A stretch of 64,000 nucleotides of DNA from JBBQNR01 sp963774075 (GTDB taxonomy: Bacteria > Actinomycetota > Thermoleophilia > Solirubrobacterales > JBBDJG01): the NCBI GenBank assembly GCA_963774075.1, contig CAVZDP010000002.1, positions 310,001 to 374,000 on the forward strand, read 5' to 3'. The notes beneath the pieces are model-generated. The model was not told the DNA's origin, did not search any database, and saw nothing but the letters and a program-made list of their open reading frames with translations. How positions within the stretch are numbered: position 1 is the first letter of the stretch; each line of letters starts with the position of its first letter. This document shows, one piece after another, positions 36,975-45,263 of the stretch. Both the position numbers and the translations under genes were made by a program.

Positions 36975-37535
36975 CTAAGCTCGGGCGACGTACTCGCCAG
37001 TGCGAGTGTCGACGCGGACGCGGTCGCCTTCGTTCACGAACAGCGGCACCTGCACGGTGACCCCGGACTCGAGCGTCGCGGGCTTGGTGCCGCCGCCGGA
37101 GGCGGTGTCGCCGCGAACGCCGGGATCGGTCTTCGCGACTGCCAGCTCGACGGCGCTCGGGACCTGCACGTCGGCCGGGCGCTCGTCCACGTAGAGCACA
37201 TCCACCTCGTCGTTGGGAATGATCCAGTCGAGGGCGTCTCCGGTCAGGCTCTTGGAAAGCGACACCTGTTCGTAGTCGCCGAGGTCCATCAGCACCGCCT
37301 CGTCGCCGGCCTCGTAGAGGTACTGCATCTTGCGGGTCTCGGTACGGATCGGGCGGACCTTCTCGCCGGCCCGGAACGTCTTGTCGAGCACCGCGCCGGT
37401 GCCCACGTTCTTCAGCCGGGTGCGCACGAACGCCGCGCCTTTGCCGGGTTTCACGTGCTGGAACTCGAGGATGCGGAAGACGTGTCCGTCGACCTCGATG
37501 TGGGTCCCGTTCTTGAACTGATTGGTGGAGATCAT
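36975..37535 (-). CDS. efp: Translation elongation factor P
   Basis: The 186-residue three-domain factor relieves ribosome stalling at polyproline. The KOW domain starts MISTNQFKNGTHIEVDG and has the tip loop VKPGKGAAFVRTR with Lys at the usual modification position. The OB domains end with VQVPLFVNEGDRVRVDTRTG. No EpmA/EarP/YmfI-type modification gene is seen nearby. The ATG at 37535 is the family start; the open frame further upstream is Arg/Pro-rich and not conserved. It precedes nusB. Confidence 0.95.
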   Translation of the reverse strand: MISTNQFKNGTHIEVDGHVFRILEFQHVKPGKGAAFVRTRLKNVGTGAVLDKTFRAGEKVRPIRTETRKMQYLYEAGDEAVLMDLGDYEQVSLSKSLTGDALDWIIPNDEVDVLYVDERPADVQVPSAVELAVAKTDPGVRGDTASGGGTKPATLESGVTVQVPLFVNEGDRVRVDTRTGEYVARA

Positions 37536-37653
37536 GGCGGCGCGCGGGCCCCCCGCAGGCCCAGCCAGAAACAGTACCGCAGCCCGCCGGGCCGTCTTGG
37601 CCGCCCGGCCATCGGCCTGATCGAGGCCGGGCGTCCGCTGTGCCGTGCGGGCC

Positions 37654-38073
37654 TCAGGCCGCGGCGGTGTCGGCCGGCGTCGGCCGCGGGCTGGCGTACG
37701 CCGCCGCGACGCCACCGATGCCGAGCAGCGTGTGGAGGATGTTGTCCTCGGTGTTGACCGGGATGATCCCGAGGATGGAATCGCCGTCGCCGATTGCGAA
37801 GCCCCAGGCCGCCACCACTATGTAGACGATCCCGAGCCCGAACGCATAGGTGCGTGACGCGTACGCGTTCGCGCCGTAGGCCAGCAGCCCGAGCACGCCG
37901 GTCAGGATGTGCACCAGGTTGTGCCAGCCGTTCACGTCGAGCAGGCCGAAGACCGCGTCTCGCACGCTCTCGTCGGAGGTGAACTCCGCCTCGTAGAAGA
38001 AGCCGATGATCCCCGTCACGATGAGCGCCGCGCCGACGACGCCGGCGTAGAGACGTGCAGGAGTCTGCTCCAT
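37654..38073 (-). CDS. DUF4383 membrane protein
   Basis: The 139-residue product has four predicted membrane helices and the DUF4383 pattern: RLYAGVVGAALIVTGIIGFF, then VNGWHNLVHILTGVLGLLAY and NTEDNILHTLLGIGGVAAAY. His residues in NxxH repeats of helices 2 and 4 are conserved in the family. Function is unknown; members are common in actinobacteria. It lies between pepQ and efp, which are directly adjacent in mycobacteria, so it is an insertion in the conserved block. A GC-rich hairpin without U-tract lies downstream near 37603-37634. Confidence 0.85.
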   Translation of the reverse strand: MEQTPARLYAGVVGAALIVTGIIGFFYEAEFTSDESVRDAVFGLLDVNGWHNLVHILTGVLGLLAYGANAYASRTYAFGLGIVYIVVAAWGFAIGDGDSILGIIPVNTEDNILHTLLGIGGVAAAYASPRPTPADTAAA

Positions 38074-38094
38074 CGAAGCCTTCCTTTCTGATCG

Positions 38095-39183
38095 CTAGAG
38101 GATGGTCAGGTCGCGCGGGACTGAAGTGAGCACGTCGCGGCCGCCTTCCCGCACGACGACGAGGTCCTCGATCCGCACTCCGAAACGGCCCGGCACGTAG
38201 ACGCCGGGCTCGACCGTGACGACGTTGCCCGGCTCGAGGCTTCCCTCCGCGCCCGGCGCCACGCGGGGCTCCTCGTGCACGTCCAGCCCGACTCCGTGCC
38301 CGGTTCCGTGGCCGAACTGGTCCCCCCTCCCCGCCGCCTCGATCGGCTGTCGCGCAGCGGCGTCGACCGCCGCGGCCTCCGCTCCGGCACTGACCGCCTC
38401 CACGGCGGCGGCCTGCGCCGCGCGCACGAGCTCGTAGACCTCCCGCTCCTCCGAGCCAACCTCCCCCGTGGCGAACGTGCGCGTACAGTCGGAGCAGTAG
38501 CCGTCCACGCGGCAGCCAAGATCGACGACCACCAGAGTTCGCTCCGGGATCTCGACGTCGCGTGGCGCCGCGTGGGGCAGCGCGCCGTTGGCTGCGGCGG
38601 CGACGATGGGAGGGAACGCGACGGCCTCGGCGCCCATGTCCTGCGCCCCCCGCTCCAGCGCCCGCGCGACGGCCAGCTCCGTACGGCCGGCGAGGCCGTC
38701 CGCGATCAGCCGGCGGTAGAGGTCGTCCGCCATCGCGGCTGCGCTCCGGATCGCCTCGAGCTCGCGCTCGTCCTTGACCGCGCGCAACCGCTGCACCAGC
38801 GGGCCGGAGGGCACCAGCTCCACCGGCTCGGGGAGGAGCGCGGCGAGGCTCGAGTGCTTCGCAACGGTCAGGCTCTGCTCCTCGAACCCGAGCCGCAGGG
38901 CCCGATCGCCGGCGATGCGCTTCACCAGCTCGGCCACGTCGCCGAGCAGGTCCCGTTTGCCCTGGACGACCTCGTATCCCGCGACCTCCCGCGATGCGCG
39001 CTCGACGTAGCGAAAGTCGGTAATGAAGACGCGGATGTCGGCCCCGACGACGCAAACCCCGTTGGTGCCGGTGAACCCGCACAGGTAGCGCACGTTGACC
39101 AGGTCCGAGATCACGACGAGGTCGAGGCCCTTCTCGGCGGCGAGCGCGGCGAGACGCTCTGCCCTCGCCTCGAAGCCGCTCAC
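38095..39183 (-). CDS. pepQ: Xaa-Pro aminopeptidase (M24 family)
   Basis: The 362-residue enzyme has the N-terminal creatinase domain (LDLVVISDLVNVRYLCGFTG) and the pita-bread catalytic domain with all five metal ligands. These are the two Asp in VVVDLGCRVDGYCSDCTRTF, His in FGHGTGHGVGLDVHE, Glu in VTVEPGVYVPG and Glu in GVRIEDLVVV. It releases N-terminal residues preceding proline. The GTG at 39183 overlaps the aroQ stop (GTGA). The aroQ-pepQ-efp-nusB order is shared with mycobacteria. Confidence 0.93.
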   Translation of the reverse strand: MSGFEARAERLAALAAEKGLDLVVISDLVNVRYLCGFTGTNGVCVVGADIRVFITDFRYVERASREVAGYEVVQGKRDLLGDVAELVKRIAGDRALRLGFEEQSLTVAKHSSLAALLPEPVELVPSGPLVQRLRAVKDERELEAIRSAAAMADDLYRRLIADGLAGRTELAVARALERGAQDMGAEAVAFPPIVAAAANGALPHAAPRDVEIPERTLVVVDLGCRVDGYCSDCTRTFATGEVGSEEREVYELVRAAQAAAVEAVSAGAEAAAVDAAARQPIEAAGRGDQFGHGTGHGVGLDVHEEPRVAPGAEGSLEPGNVVTVEPGVYVPGRFGVRIEDLVVVREGGRDVLTSVPRDLTIL

Positions 39184-39644
39184 GCGGCCGGCGGCGTGGT
39201 GACGCCGAGCTCCGTCGCGATCAGCTCGAGCCCATCGCGATAGCCGTCCGGCCCCTTGCCGGCGATGCACGCCAGGACGAGGTCTGAGATCACCGAGTGC
39301 CGCCGCCACTTCTCGCGCGCGTCCACGTCTGAGAGGTGCACCTCGACAGCGGGGAGGCCCGCGATCTCCAGCGCGTCCCGGATCGCATAGCTGTAGTGGG
39401 TCCAGGCGCCCGGGTTCAGGAGCAGCGCGTCGGCGAGCTCCGAAGACTCGTGCAGGCGCTGCATGTACTCGCCTTCCGAGTTCGTCTGGAAGAAGCGGAC
39501 CTCGAGGCCGATCTGGCGCGCCCAGTGCCGGATGCGCACCTCGAGCTCGATCAGCGTCAGGGTGCCGTAATGCTCCGGATCACGCTTGCCGAGCATGTTG
39601 AGGTTGGCCCCGTGCAGCACCTCTACGCGGTTTCGCGCGATCAT
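39180..39644 (-). CDS. aroQ: Type II 3-dehydroquinate dehydratase
   Basis: The 154-residue enzyme performs step three of the shikimate pathway. It has VEVLHGANLNMLGKRDPEHY, the flexible lid after it, FFQTNSEGEYMQRLHE, the LLNPGAWTHYSYAIRDAL motif and VEVHLSDVDAREKWRRHSVI with the catalytic His. The ATG at 39644 overlaps the aroKB stop (ATGA), so it is translationally coupled. Confidence 0.95.
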   Translation of the reverse strand: MIARNRVEVLHGANLNMLGKRDPEHYGTLTLIELEVRIRHWARQIGLEVRFFQTNSEGEYMQRLHESSELADALLLNPGAWTHYSYAIRDALEIAGLPAVEVHLSDVDAREKWRRHSVISDLVLACIAGKGPDGYRDGLELIATELGVTTPPAA

Positions 39645-41293
39645 TTCTCGCGCACCTCTTCGATCGCCGCCGCAAAAGCCTCCTCGGCGACGTCGCATTC
39701 GGCGACGATCTGTCCGGGCGCTCGCAGCAGCACGAGGTTCGCCCGGCCGCCGCGACGCTTCTTGTCGAGCGCGGCGTGGCGCAGGAGCTCGTCGCTCGAT
39801 GGCCCACCGAACGAACGCGGCAGGCCGTGCCGCTCGAGCAGCGCGACAACCTCCTCGCGCACCGCCGGCGCCAACTCGAGCTCGCGCTCCGACAGCCGCA
39901 GCGCCACGAGCAGCCCGACGGCGACCGCCTCGCCGTGGCGGTAGCCCGAGTAGCCGGTCGCCGCCTCGAGCGCGTGGGCGAAGGTGTGGCCGAGGTTGAG
40001 CGCGGCGCGGGCCCCAGTGTCCCGCTCGTCCTTCGCGACCACCGCGAGCTTCGCCCGGAGGCACCCAACTGTGACGGCCGCCAGGTCGGCACCGGCGCCG
40101 TGCTCGTCGAGCGCCCGAGCGATCGGAGGCAGAGCCCGGACCTGGTCCCAGAGCGGCCCGCCCGCGATCAGCGCGGTCTTGACGACCTCGGCGAAGCCGG
40201 CGCGAAGCTCGGCCGGCGGAAGCGTGGAGAGCACGGCGGGGTCCGTGAACACCGCGGCGGGCTGGTGGAACGCGCCGGCGTAGTTCTTCGCCTCGGGCAG
40301 GTCCACTCCGGTCTTTCCGCCGTAGGCCGAGTCGACCTGGGCGACGAGGGTCGTCGGGACGTGGACGATGCCGACGCCGCGCTGGTAGATCGCGGCGCAG
40401 AACCCGGCGAGGTCGCCCGTCACGCCGCCGCCGAACGCCACGATCGCGTCCGAGCGCTCCATGCCCGCGCCGGCGAGCGCACGCAACACGCGCTCTGCCT
40501 CGGCCATCGTCTTGTGCTCCTCTCCGGCGGGCACCGTGATGACGGCGCCGACGCCGGGACCGGCGGCGAGGGCGCCGGACAGGCGCTCGCCGTGAAGCAA
40601 TTGGACGCCCTCGTCGGCGACAGCGAAGACGCGGCCCCCCAAAGGCCAGAGCGCGCCGGCGGAGTCGAGCGCGCCCTCGCCCACGTAGACCGGGTAGCCA
40701 CCCTCCTGCGTCGGCGCCCACACCATCTGGACCGTGTCGGGCACGCCCGGCGCGGCCAGCCGAGCGGTCGCGTCGAGCGCGGAGTCCGGCGGACCCGTCG
40801 AAGCCGGGAGCACCGCACGAGCCAGGGCTTCGTAGATCGACAGCCGGCCGGCATGAAGGCGCGTGAACGCGCCCCGGTCGCGCGCGAGCGGACGGCCCGA
40901 GTCGCGCGAGCGCCGCCAGGCCTGTTCGGGGTCCACATCGAGGAAGACGCAGACCTCCCCGGCGAGCCCTTCGCGCACCGCCTCGCTCTCGACCGCGCCG
41001 CCGCCGAGGGCCAGCACCGCCGGGCCGGGACGCTCGAGCAGCTCGAGCACCAGCGCGCGCTCGTGCTCGCGGAAGGCCGACTCACCCTCGCGGTCGAAGA
41101 AGCTCGCGATTGGCTCTCCCAGACGCGCCTCGATCAGCGCGTCGGTGTCGACGGCCTCCGCGCCGACTCGCTCGGCGAGGCGCCGCGCGGCCGTCGTCTT
41201 GCCGGCGCCCATGAAGCCGATGAGGACCAGCTTGCGGGAGGCGGCTGCCGGTGCACCCCCGGAGGCCTGACCGGCGAGGCCCTCCGCCCTCAC
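39641..41293 (-). CDS. Shikimate kinase / 3-dehydroquinate synthase fusion
   Basis: About 550 residues combine two shikimate enzymes. The N-terminal shikimate kinase (residues about 20-180) has the P-loop LIGFMGAGKTTAARRLAERV, DTDALIE and LALGGGAV. The C-terminal 3-dehydroquinate synthase (residues about 190-550) has FGGGVTGDLAGFCAAIYQRG, VPTTLVAQVDSAYGGKTGVD and NLGHTFAHALEA with Zn ligands. The start is likely the GTG at 41293, which overlaps the aroC stop as GTGA; a GTG at 41302 is possible. In mycobacteria aroK and aroB are separate neighbours, so this is a fusion of adjacent genes. Confidence 0.94.
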   Translation of the reverse strand: MRAEGLAGQASGGAPAAASRKLVLIGFMGAGKTTAARRLAERVGAEAVDTDALIEARLGEPIASFFDREGESAFREHERALVLELLERPGPAVLALGGGAVESEAVREGLAGEVCVFLDVDPEQAWRRSRDSGRPLARDRGAFTRLHAGRLSIYEALARAVLPASTGPPDSALDATARLAAPGVPDTVQMVWAPTQEGGYPVYVGEGALDSAGALWPLGGRVFAVADEGVQLLHGERLSGALAAGPGVGAVITVPAGEEHKTMAEAERVLRALAGAGMERSDAIVAFGGGVTGDLAGFCAAIYQRGVGIVHVPTTLVAQVDSAYGGKTGVDLPEAKNYAGAFHQPAAVFTDPAVLSTLPPAELRAGFAEVVKTALIAGGPLWDQVRALPPIARALDEHGAGADLAAVTVGCLRAKLAVVAKDERDTGARAALNLGHTFAHALEAATGYSGYRHGEAVAVGLLVALRLSERELELAPAVREEVVALLERHGLPRSFGGPSSDELLRHAALDKKRRGGRANLVLLRAPGQIVAECDVAEEAFAAAIEEVREK

Positions 41294-42453
41294 CTTCGCC
41301 ACTCGATCCGCCGCCGGTAGGCGTCCAACGCCTCCAGCACGTCCTCGAGGGCGTCACCGCCAAGCTTCTCGCGGTACGCGCCCGCGAGCTCGAGCGCCAC
41401 CATCGCCTCCCCCACCACGCCCGCCGCGGGGACGGTGCACGAGTCGGTGCGCTCGCGAAGCGCCTCGGTCGGCCCTTTCGTGGCGGTGTCCACCGAGCGC
41501 AGGGGCTTGGTCAGGGTCGGAAGGGGCTTCATCGCGGCCCGCACGACGACCGGCTCGCCGTTGGTCATTCCTCCTTCGATCCCGCCGGCGCGGTTCGTCT
41601 CGCGCACGTAGCCGCGCTCCTCGCTCCAGAAGATCTCGTCGTGAGCCTTCGAGCCGACCCGACCGGCGACGTCGAAGCCGTCACCGATGGCGACGCCCTT
41701 GACAGCGTGAATCGACATCGTCGCCCTCGCCAGGCGCGCGTCGAGCTTGGCGTCCCAGGAGACGTACGATCCGAGGCCCGGGACGACGCCGAAGGCGCGC
41801 ATCTCGAACACTCCTCCAAGGCTCTCGTTCGCCTTCCGGGCCCGGTCTATCTCGGCCACCATCTCAGCGCTCGCTTCTGGATCGAGGCAGCGAACCGGCG
41901 ACTCGTCCACGCCCTCGAAGTCGCTCGGCAGGAGCGGCTCTCGCTCGGGGGCGCGCACGGACCCGATCTGCAGCACGTGGCTGTAGACGCTCACGCCAAG
42001 CCGGTGCAGAAACCCCTTCGACAGTGCCCCAGCGGCCACGCGGGCCGCCGTCTCGCGAGCGCTCGCACGCTCGAGCGTGTTGCGCACGTCGGTGTGGCCG
42101 TACTTCAGGATGCCGCTGAGATCGGCGTGACCTGGACGCGGGAGGTGAACTTCCTCCACCTCCGCCTCGACGGGCCAGGGGCTCATGCGATCGAGCCAGT
42201 TGGCGTGGTCGCGATTCTCGATCAGGAGCGCGATCGGGCTGCCGAGCGTGCGCCCGTGCCGGATGCCGGCCCACACGATGGCGCTGTCGGACTCGATCTT
42301 CATGCGCCCGCCACGGCCGTGCCCGAGCTGCCGTCTGGCCAGGTCCCGGTTGATGTCGTCGGGCGTCAGCTCGAGGCCCGCGGGCAGGCCTTCGAGCACG
42401 GCGACGAGCCCGGGGCCGTGCGACTCGCCCGCTGTGGTGAAGCGAAGCAGCAT
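41290..42453 (-). CDS. aroC: Chorismate synthase
   Basis: The 387-residue FMN-dependent enzyme makes chorismate from EPSP. It starts MLLRFTTAGESHGPGLVAVL with the conserved active-site His. RRQLGHGRGGRMKIESD, GHADLSGILKYG, RASARETAARVAAGAL and AGGIEGGMTNGEPVVVRAAM follow. Length is normal. It is the first aro gene after the pilus cluster; in mycobacteria aroC and aroE are separated by only a few genes, including a prepilin-peptidase-like gene. Confidence 0.95.
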   Translation of the reverse strand: MLLRFTTAGESHGPGLVAVLEGLPAGLELTPDDINRDLARRQLGHGRGGRMKIESDSAIVWAGIRHGRTLGSPIALLIENRDHANWLDRMSPWPVEAEVEEVHLPRPGHADLSGILKYGHTDVRNTLERASARETAARVAAGALSKGFLHRLGVSVYSHVLQIGSVRAPEREPLLPSDFEGVDESPVRCLDPEASAEMVAEIDRARKANESLGGVFEMRAFGVVPGLGSYVSWDAKLDARLARATMSIHAVKGVAIGDGFDVAGRVGSKAHDEIFWSEERGYVRETNRAGGIEGGMTNGEPVVVRAAMKPLPTLTKPLRSVDTATKGPTEALRERTDSCTVPAAGVVGEAMVALELAGAYREKLGGDALEDVLEALDAYRRRIEWRR

Positions 42454-42518
42454 CGATTCAAGGCTAATCGAACGCCCCGACCAGCTGCTCGGGGACTACC
42501 CCATCGACGCGCCAGCGG

Positions 42519-42547
42519 CGCTCCCGAATTCGCGTCTAAGCGAATGA
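42519..42547. repeat. Dispersed palindromic repeat, copy 2 (partial)
   Basis: GCTCCCGAATTCGCGTCTAA followed by GCGAATGACC repeats most of the 42560-42592 element 41 bases away, with its 3' end mutated so that the stem is shortened. Confidence 0.5.
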
Positions 42548-42559
42548 CCGAGCCCACGC

Positions 42560-42592
42560 CGCTCCCGGAATTCGCGTCTAAGCGAATTCCGG
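42560..42592. repeat. Dispersed palindromic repeat, copy 3, with perfect hairpin
   Basis: CCGGAATTCGC-GTCTAA-GCGAATTCCGG forms an 11-bp perfect stem at 42565-42592 directly downstream of the last pilus gene (stop at 42600). Five T residues follow on the plus strand (42593-42597), but no plus-strand gene ends here. On the minus strand it would be an RNA 3'-end hairpin without a U-tract. Confidence 0.6.
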
Positions 42593-42599
42593 TTTTTCT

Positions 42600-43535
42600 C
42601 TAGAAGCTGACGCGCCCGAGGGCGTTGTACCAGCTGGCCCGCTGCGACGAGCGGGCCTTGCGAGCAGCGCGCGCCTTCGAGCCGCCGCGCTTCCGGTTCG
42701 AGCTGGACTTTGCCGAAGGCGCCTCGTCCAGCAGCTTGGTCTCGATCGACTCGAGCGTCAGCTCGTACGTGACGAGCGACCCGTCCGCGGCTGCGACGTC
42801 GAAGGTCTCGCCGTCGCCGGGCTGCATGTAGAGGAACACGCAGTCGTCCTGGCTCGGCTTGCACGTGCCGTCGCCCTGCAGGTCGGCGTTGTTCGATACG
42901 AGGAAGATCGCGGTCTCGCCGTCCAGGGTCGATCCCATGAAGACGACCAGGGGATCGTCCGAGCTCGGAAGCGCGCGCAGCTGCTGCACGGTCCTGTCCT
43001 TGGTCTTGCCCAGCTCGCCGAACTTGACCTTCGCGACGTAGGTGAAATAGGTGACGCCGGTGCCGCTTCCAGTCGTGCCGGAGGTGTCGCTCGAGCCGGG
43101 AGCAGTCGTGCCTGCGCCGGTCGAGCCCGAGCTGTCGGAGCTCCCTGAGCCCGCGCTCGCTCCGCTCTCGCCAGCTGTCGCTGCTCCGCTGCCGTCACCG
43201 GAGCTCGACTTCGGCTTCGGCTTCACCAGCGGCTCGAACGGGTTCTTGCGGGCGAGGCGCCTGACGGCCTTGCGCTCGGCCCGTCCAGCCACTCCCGTGG
43301 CAGTCACGTCGACGACGGGCTTCAGCTCGGGAAGCGTGTAGCCCGCCCCGACCGCGGCCGTGGTCGGGGTCGCGGTCGGAGCCGAAGCACCACCGTCCTT
43401 GGCGGGCTTGGCGAGGACGACGGGGATCGCCACGAGCGCCACCACGAGGGCCAGGGCGAGCAACCACAGCCTGCTCTGCTTGAGGTCACGAATGATGCTC
43501 TTGGGGAGATTGCTCAGATTGCTCAGGTCGCGCAT
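42600..43535 (-). CDS. Pilus assembly membrane protein in PilP position
   Basis: The 311-residue protein has one N-terminal membrane helix (RLWLLALALVVALVAIPVVL, about residues 22-41). A Lys-Asn-Pro-Phe-Glu-Pro motif follows (RLARKNPFEPLVKPKPK, about residues 92-108) that recalls the PF motif of PilP and GspC. Then comes a Ser/Gly/Thr linker, a beta domain (VTYFTYVAKVKFGE, VVFMGSTLDGETAIFLVSNN, two Cys) and a basic Arg/Lys/Ser tail. It is the fourth gene of the pilM-N-O unit, where pilP is found in other bacteria, so a role linking the inner-membrane platform outward is inferred. Sequence identity to PilP is weak. An AAGGAA site precedes the ATG. Confidence 0.65.
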   Translation of the reverse strand: MRDLSNLSNLPKSIIRDLKQSRLWLLALALVVALVAIPVVLAKPAKDGGASAPTATPTTAAVGAGYTLPELKPVVDVTATGVAGRAERKAVRRLARKNPFEPLVKPKPKSSSGDGSGAATAGESGASAGSGSSDSSGSTGAGTTAPGSSDTSGTTGSGTGVTYFTYVAKVKFGELGKTKDRTVQQLRALPSSDDPLVVFMGSTLDGETAIFLVSNNADLQGDGTCKPSQDDCVFLYMQPGDGETFDVAAADGSLVTYELTLESIETKLLDEAPSAKSSSNRKRGGSKARAARKARSSQRASWYNALGRVSF

Positions 43536-43551
43536 GGTGGATTCCTTTCCG

Positions 43552-44418
43552 TCACGGCCTCACGGTCGCGGCCGGAGGCGCCGGTGTGGAGCTCGGCGCT
43601 GCGGCAGGCTGAGGCGCCGCTCCGGGGACGCCTGCCGGCCCTCCGGGCGTCGCGCCCGCAAACAGGCCCTGGCCGGCGGGCAGCAGGTAGGCCGTCACCG
43701 CCATCCCAACCTTGTTGCCGTCCGTGTCGAAAGTGAGTCCGTCGATCGTCAGCAGGCGGCCGGCGACTTGAAGCTGGTCGCGGTGGGTGAACGTCAGCCG
43801 CTTGATGTTGCGCATGAGGCGCTCGAGCGACGTAAACGGTCCCGAGAACTCGAAGTTGAAGTGCATGACCCTCAGGCTGGCGCTCCCCGTCGGCGCTCCG
43901 GTGGGAGCAGACGCGGTCGCGATCGCGTTCGCGGGAACCGAGCCGAGCAGCTCTCCGGAGCCCGCGCTTGTCGAGGCGGTTGCGGGAGCGGCAGGCGCAG
44001 CCGGGGCACCCGCGGCCTGATTGCCGGCGTCGCCGGTCGGAGCCGGAGCCGGCGCCGGCGGCGCGGCACCACCCTGCTGACCGGTGTCTCCCGTGTCGAG
44101 GTCGAGCGAGCGGAACTCTACTCCCGCCCGGTTGGCGGCGCGCGCGAGCTGGTACACGAGCGACGGCTCGTCGGTGTGGGTGGGCACCGCCTTGCCGAGC
44201 TTCGCCATCTGCGTGTACGCCGCGGAGAACTCGAGCCTCGCCTGTGCGAACTGCTGAGCCTCCTGCCGCGCGGTCTCGTACGACGTCTTGGCCTCGTCGA
44301 CGTTCGTGCGGGCCGTGTTCAGGTCCTTGAGCTTCGGGCTGAAGGCGAGCATCCAGAAGGCTGCGACAACGCCCAGGATCGCCACCCCTCCCAGCATGTA
44401 GCGGTCTCGCGTGCTCAC
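43552..44418 (-). CDS. pilO: Type IV pilus assembly protein PilO
   Basis: The 288-residue bitopic protein has a membrane helix (YMLGGVAILGVVAAFWMLAF, residues 7-26), a coiled coil (about residues 30-70) and a ferredoxin-like periplasmic-side domain. That domain is split by a long Ala/Pro/Gly-rich insertion (about residues 110-175) and ends in a second Pro/Ala-rich tail. PilO pairs with PilN to align the motor with the pilus channel. The GTG start overlaps the pilN stop. Confidence 0.85.
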   Translation of the reverse strand: MSTRDRYMLGGVAILGVVAAFWMLAFSPKLKDLNTARTNVDEAKTSYETARQEAQQFAQARLEFSAAYTQMAKLGKAVPTHTDEPSLVYQLARAANRAGVEFRSLDLDTGDTGQQGGAAPPAPAPAPTGDAGNQAAGAPAAPAAPATASTSAGSGELLGSVPANAIATASAPTGAPTGSASLRVMHFNFEFSGPFTSLERLMRNIKRLTFTHRDQLQVAGRLLTIDGLTFDTDGNKVGMAVTAYLLPAGQGLFAGATPGGPAGVPGAAPQPAAAPSSTPAPPAATVRP

Positions 44419-45263
44419 TGTCCGGCTCCCGGGGTAGAGGCTGGCGTTGGCTGTGCGCCGGTGGCGCCCGTCGCGCCAGTGGCGCCGGTCGTGCCGGCCG
44501 CGGCGGCCTGTGCCGCGGCGTCAGGTGTAGCCGTCGAAGCCGCAAGCGGGGTCGAGCCGCCCTCCAGGCCGACCGTCATCTCGAACTCGTAGCGCGGGCA
44601 GGTGTTGGAGTCGGTAGGGGCAGAGCTCGTGCCGCCCGCGCCGGCACCGCCGGCACCAGCGCCGCTCTGCTGCTCCTCGTCCGGGAGGCTCGACTTCGTG
44701 AGCGTCACGCTGCTGACGCCGTCGAGGCTGCGAAGGCGGGTCATCAGCCGCGCCGCGTCCTCCTGCGAGCGAGCGCAGCCCTTGAGCTCGAGGGCGGGTC
44801 CCGCAATCGAGCCGCGCAGGTTGCCGCCGCCGGCCGCTGCACCACCACCGCCGCCGCCGTCATCGCCGCCCGTTCCGGCGCTCGCGGAGACATTGCCCTT
44901 CATCTCGGTGATCCACACATTGGGCGGAACGACGCGCGAGAGCTGGCGCACGATTCGCTCCCAGTTGAACCGCGACTGGGCGATCGCCGCGACGGTCGAC
45001 TGCCGGTCGCGCTGAAGCTTGACGAACTCTCCGTAGGGACGAAGCGCATTACCGGCGGCGATGGCGCTCTCCTGCTTGCTGCTGAGCTCGGCGAGCTCGT
45101 CCTGCTTGGAGGCGGTCTGGTTCGAGACGAGCACGAGCGCAGTCACGCCGACGACGGCGACGCCGAGGACCGCCAGGAACATGCGGGTCGCTGGCGCAGG
45201 GCCAGCGCCCTCGCCGCGAAACGCCTGCCGCTGGTCGGCAGGTATCAGGTTGACGGCTCTCAC
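44415..45263 (-). CDS. pilN: Type IV pilus assembly protein PilN
   Basis: The 282-residue product begins VRAVNLIPADQR, the cytoplasmic PilN peptide (NLIP) that binds the groove of PilM. A membrane helix follows (MFLAVLGVAVVGVTALVLVS, about residues 28-47), then a coiled coil and a ferredoxin-like domain interrupted by a Gly-rich stretch (GGDDGGGGGGAAAGGG). The C-terminus is Ala/Thr/Gly-rich. The GTG at 45263 overlaps the pilM stop (GTGA). Confidence 0.88.
   Translation of the reverse strand: MRAVNLIPADQRQAFRGEGAGPAPATRMFLAVLGVAVVGVTALVLVSNQTASKQDELAELSSKQESAIAAGNALRPYGEFVKLQRDRQSTVAAIAQSRFNWERIVRQLSRVVPPNVWITEMKGNVSASAGTGGDDGGGGGGAAAGGGNLRGSIAGPALELKGCARSQEDAARLMTRLRSLDGVSSVTLTKSSLPDEEQQSGAGAGGAGAGGTSSAPTDSNTCPRYEFEMTVGLEGGSTPLAASTATPDAAAQAAAAGTTGATGATGATGAQPTPASTPGAGQ

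Noticed and set aside
42593..42597. The T-run after the 42565-42592 hairpin as a terminator of a plus-strand gene
   Set aside because: No plus-strand gene or promoter can be supported upstream; the element is better described as a palindromic repeat.
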